This document shows positions 61,348 through 64,000 of a DNA stretch of 64,000 nucleotides, piece by piece. The first letter of the stretch is position 1; each line of letters starts with the position of its first letter. Source of the DNA: Ardenticatenaceae bacterium (GTDB lineage: Bacteria > Chloroflexota > Anaerolineae > Promineifilales > Promineifilaceae); the NCBI GenBank assembly GCA_020634435.1, contig JACKBS010000016.1, positions 124,001 through 188,000 of the forward strand, in the 5' to 3' direction. The notes under the pieces were generated by a model. The model had not been told where the DNA came from. It did no database searches and saw nothing but the letters and a program-made list of their open reading frames with translations. The translations under genes were made by a program, and so were the position numbers.

Positions 61348-62346
61348 ATGCTAAAGTATGTTCTAAAACGGCTGCTTTACGCCGTTCCCATCATGTTTGT
61401 CATCTCAATCCTCATTTTTGTGACGATTCAATTACCGCCGGGCGATTTTGTATCGACGATGATTGAGAATATGCGGAATCAGTCTGGGGGAGCTACCTGG
61501 TCGCCGGAGTTTGAATCGGCCATGCGTGAACGTTATGGCTTAAATGCCCCGATGTATGTTCAATATTACAAGTGGGCGAGCAACATTCTCTTGCATGGCG
61601 ACTTTGGCTATTCATTCATGAACAATGCTCCGGCTGAGGAAATGATCTTAAGCCGCATCGGTATGACGATGGTGGTGGCATTTTCTAGCTTCATTTTTAC
61701 CTGGGTGGTGGCTCTACCAATTGGCGTATTATCGGCGGTGAAACAATACAGTCTCGCAGATTATGTGTTCAGTTTTATTGGATTTATTGGACTAGCTGCC
61801 CCAGGATTCCTGATCGCCCTCGTCTTAATGTTCCTATCGTTTAAATATGGCGGGGCAAGCCTGAGTGGCTTATTTTCCCCTGAATTTGAAAGCGCCCCCT
61901 GGAGTTTTGCGCGGGTGCTAGACCTGCTAAATCATTTGTGGATTCCCATGATTATTGTAGGTGTGGGGGGTACAGCCGGTTTAATCCGTGTGATGCGGGC
62001 CAATTTGCTTGATGAGCTAAACAAGCCGTATGTGGAAGCCGCCCGCGCCAAAGGGCTACCAGAATGGAAGCTCCTCATTAAATATCCCATCCGGCAGGCG
62101 ATGAATCCATTTGTAAGTACGATTGGTTGGATATTACCGGCGTTGATTGCGGGTGAAGCGCTAGTTTCTATTGTGCTCAATTTGCCCACAACCGGGCCTG
62201 TTTTATTAAATGCACTTTTACAGCAAGACATGTTTTTATCGGCTGGTTTCCTGATGCTACTCAGTTTTTTGACGATTATTGGCTCATTGGTCTCTGATAT
62301 TTTGCTGGCGTGGCTTGATCCCCGTATTCGATATGATGATGCTTAA
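61348..62346 (+). CDS. Oligosaccharide/peptide ABC permease, DppB type
   Basis: 332 residues from the ATG at 61348 (upstream in-frame codons run through the hairpin and are rejected). MLKYVLKRLLYAVPIMFVIS, six membrane helices and the EAA-loop segment (YVEAARAKGLPEWKLLIKYP) identify a DppB-like permease. It pairs with the DppC-like protein encoded 64 bases downstream to form the channel for the family-5 binding protein. Confidence 0.94.
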   Translation: MLKYVLKRLLYAVPIMFVISILIFVTIQLPPGDFVSTMIENMRNQSGGATWSPEFESAMRERYGLNAPMYVQYYKWASNILLHGDFGYSFMNNAPAEEMILSRIGMTMVVAFSSFIFTWVVALPIGVLSAVKQYSLADYVFSFIGFIGLAAPGFLIALVLMFLSFKYGGASLSGLFSPEFESAPWSFARVLDLLNHLWIPMIIVGVGGTAGLIRVMRANLLDELNKPYVEAARAKGLPEWKLLIKYPIRQAMNPFVSTIGWILPALIAGEALVSIVLNLPTTGPVLLNALLQQDMFLSAGFLMLLSFLTIIGSLVSDILLAWLDPRIRYDDA

Positions 62347-62410
62347 ATTGAGCTTGAATTCGCTCCATACAAGGGACACTTCCGTATCTGTGGCTACTTA
62401 GGACTTATCT

Positions 62411-63586
62411 ATGCTGACGAAATTAACTCAAGTATTTATTCGAGGGAAATCCATCGATTCGCCCACCCAAGAGGCGCACCAGAAATCCGCCCGTGCACCC
62501 AAACAACTGGTTGCCTCGCAATGGCAGCTGATGTGGTGGAAGTTCCGTAAGCACCGGCTGGCCATGGTGAGTTTGATTATTATCACCACGCTGTACACTG
62601 TGGCTATTTTTGCCGGTTTTTTTGCCCCGAAGGCAAAGGACACTTACCACCGCACCTATACATCTGCACCGCCACAAAAAATTTATTGGTTTGATGAAGG
62701 ACGCTTTGCCCCATTTGTCTATGCCTACGATCAAGAAACGGATCCGTTAACTTTTCTGCGCACGTATACCGTTAACCTGGAAGAAAAGATTCCACTTGGC
62801 TTTTTTGTGAAGGGGGATTCTTATGAGATTGGGGCCAAAAATTTCCCGATTATTACCTCAGACCGACATTTATTCGGCCCAGTAAACGCTGAAGATCCGT
62901 TTTATCCGTTTGGGGCAGATGATGTGGGCCGGGATATGTTGAGCCGACTGATTTATGGTTCCCAGATTTCGTTGTCAATTGGGTTGGTGAGTGTGTTTTT
63001 GAGTCTGGTGTTGGGTATTTTTCTTGGTGGCATCTCGGCACTGGTGGGTGGTTGGGTGGATAACGTGATCCAGCGGTTGATTGAGGTGATTAAATCGGTA
63101 CCGGATATTCCGCTGTGGATGGCTTTGTCAACGGCCGTTCCCCCACGGTGGGATCCGGTGTACGTCTATTTTGGCATTACGGTTGTGCTCTCACTCATCG
63201 GGTGGACAGGAATGGCACGCGTCGTACGGGGAAAGTTCCTCTCTCTGCGGGAAGAAGAATTTATAGTATCCGCCCAATTGGACGGGGTTTCCCGGATGCG
63301 GCTGATTTTTCGGCACCTAATTCCCTCTTTCATGAGCCACATCATTGCTTCCGCCACCCTGGCTATCCCCGGCATGATTCTGGGCGAAAGCGCCCTCAGC
63401 TTCATTGGCATTGGTTTGCGTGACCCCGTCGTGAGCTGGGGTGTGATGCTAAACGATGCCCTAAACATTGCCGCGATTGCCAAATATCCCTGGTTAATGC
63501 TACCCGGCGGCGCACTGGTGATCACGGTGCTGGCCTTCAACTTCTTAGGTGACGGTTTGCGCGATGCCGCGGACCCCTATCATTGA
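62411..63586 (+). CDS. Oligosaccharide/peptide ABC permease, DppC type
   Basis: 391 residues, about 90 longer than typical DppC. The N-terminal RKHRLAMVSLIIITTLY marks the first helix; a large external insert (about 75-170, rich in aromatic residues) comes before HLFGPVNAEDPFYPFGADDVGRDMLSRL (shown as FGADDVGRDMLSRLIYG). The EAA loop is FIVSAQLDGVSRMRLIFRHL. The extended outer loop is seen in permeases with large oligosaccharide-type ligands. It forms the membrane pore with the DppB-like partner. Confidence 0.94.
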   Translation: MLTKLTQVFIRGKSIDSPTQEAHQKSARAPKQLVASQWQLMWWKFRKHRLAMVSLIIITTLYTVAIFAGFFAPKAKDTYHRTYTSAPPQKIYWFDEGRFAPFVYAYDQETDPLTFLRTYTVNLEEKIPLGFFVKGDSYEIGAKNFPIITSDRHLFGPVNAEDPFYPFGADDVGRDMLSRLIYGSQISLSIGLVSVFLSLVLGIFLGGISALVGGWVDNVIQRLIEVIKSVPDIPLWMALSTAVPPRWDPVYVYFGITVVLSLIGWTGMARVVRGKFLSLREEEFIVSAQLDGVSRMRLIFRHLIPSFMSHIIASATLAIPGMILGESALSFIGIGLRDPVVSWGVMLNDALNIAAIAKYPWLMLPGGALVITVLAFNFLGDGLRDAADPYH

Positions 63587-63598
63587 TGAGACAAGCTA

Positions 63599-64000
63599 AT
63601 GGAAAATATCTCCGACGAAATCTTACTTGAATTAGACGATCTTAAAGTCCATTTCTTCACCGATGAGGGGCTAGTCAAAGCCGTAGATGGGGTGAGCTAT
63701 CAACTGAAACGCGGCAAAACGCTGTGCGTCGTGGGCGAGAGCGGCAGCGGCAAAAGTGTTTCCGCACGAGCCATTATGCAATTGGTCCAGAAACCGGGAA
63801 AAATCATTGGGGGAAAAATCAACTATTATCAAGAAGTTTCCCCCGGAAAGTACCAAACGGTTGAAATTACGTCGCTTCACCCCACCGGACGAGAAATTCG
63901 ACGTATTCGGGGTGATGAAATTGCGATGATCTTTCAGGAGCCAATGAGTTCATTCAGTACAAGCTACACGGTGGGTAGCCAAATTATGGAGGCCATCAGC
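63599..64000 (+). CDS. ABC transporter ATP-binding protein, DppD type (cut by window end)
   Basis: 134 codons are present from the ATG at 63599, 12 bases after the DppC-type stop, and the frame is still open at the edge. LELDDLKVHFFTDEGLVKAV is the usual DppD opening; Walker A GESGSGKSVSARAIM and the Q-loop IFQEPMSSFS are intact. It energises the importer. A DppF-type partner would be expected just outside the window. Confidence 0.92.
   Translation, partial: MENISDEILLELDDLKVHFFTDEGLVKAVDGVSYQLKRGKTLCVVGESGSGKSVSARAIMQLVQKPGKIIGGKINYYQEVSPGKYQTVEITSLHPTGREIRRIRGDEIAMIFQEPMSSFSTSYTVGSQIMEAIS

Noticed and set aside
1..64000. tRNA, rRNA, CRISPR array, prophage or transposase genes
   Set aside because: None found: gaps lack tRNA T-loop patterns, no regular spacer repeats exist, and no phage structural, integrase or transposase motifs appear in any frame.

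Overview
The window looks like the chromosome of a heterotrophic, probably filamentous or biofilm-forming bacterium of the Chloroflexota (Anaerolineae-like). This assignment is inference. It rests on overall gene style (two very long cyclase/ATPase/TPR regulators, a PadR gene with a membrane partner, dense sugar-catabolic clusters) at about 55-58 percent GC, and no rRNA gene is present to confirm it. The palindrome ACGGCCGT occurs about 80 times by hand count, roughly once per 800 bases, far above chance. It acts as a genome-wide signature, like HIP1 of cyanobacteria.

Layout. 1-6.8 kb: a co-directional housekeeping cluster (LonA protease, a stand-alone receiver protein, a PHP/AlbA_2 protein, MogA/MoaB, an RlmI-type rRNA methyltransferase). 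6.9-9.3 kb: a PadR regulator with its own promoter and palindrome, coupled to a polytopic membrane protein. 9.3-16.5 kb: two adjacent, same-strand paralogues with class III cyclase, AAA ATPase and TPR regions. Their cyclase domains have lost complementary halves of the active site. 16.5-20.7 kb: a MITE-like element and an smc gene that reads through only if seven single-base losses in purine runs are restored. 20.7-25.6 kb: a low-GC island without ACGGCCGT, holding five translationally coupled genes (GT4 glycosyltransferase, nucleotidyltransferase, two-TM/PLD-like protein, RmlA-like protein, DEDDy exonuclease). 25.8-26.5 kb: a Phd/VapC-type toxin-antitoxin pair.

27-46 kb: deoxysugar and sugar catabolism. 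A DeoR regulator diverges from rhamnulokinase, a tandem class II aldolase and an aldo/keto reductase. A minus-strand operon (aldo/keto reductase, FGGY kinase, dehydrogenase, class II aldolase) diverges from a LacI gene across a mirror-image promoter/operator region. A plus-strand cluster then carries an RbsABC-type transporter, a nucleotidylyltransferase-GHMP kinase fusion, L-fucose isomerase, a FucU mutarotase and a FucA-like aldolase.

46-64 kb: glycosidases without signal peptides (GH42, GH3, a CBM6-GH29-GH3 fusion, GH31), an SGNH esterase, a second LacI regulator and a family-5 oligosaccharide/peptide-type ABC importer cut by the window end. The combination (alpha-fucosidase, beta-galactosidase, alpha-xylosidase, beta-glucosidase, possible deacetylase, importer, fucose catabolism) fits uptake and cytoplasmic dismantling of fucosylated xyloglucan-like oligosaccharides. 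No tRNA, rRNA, CRISPR array, transposase, integrase or prophage gene was recognised.
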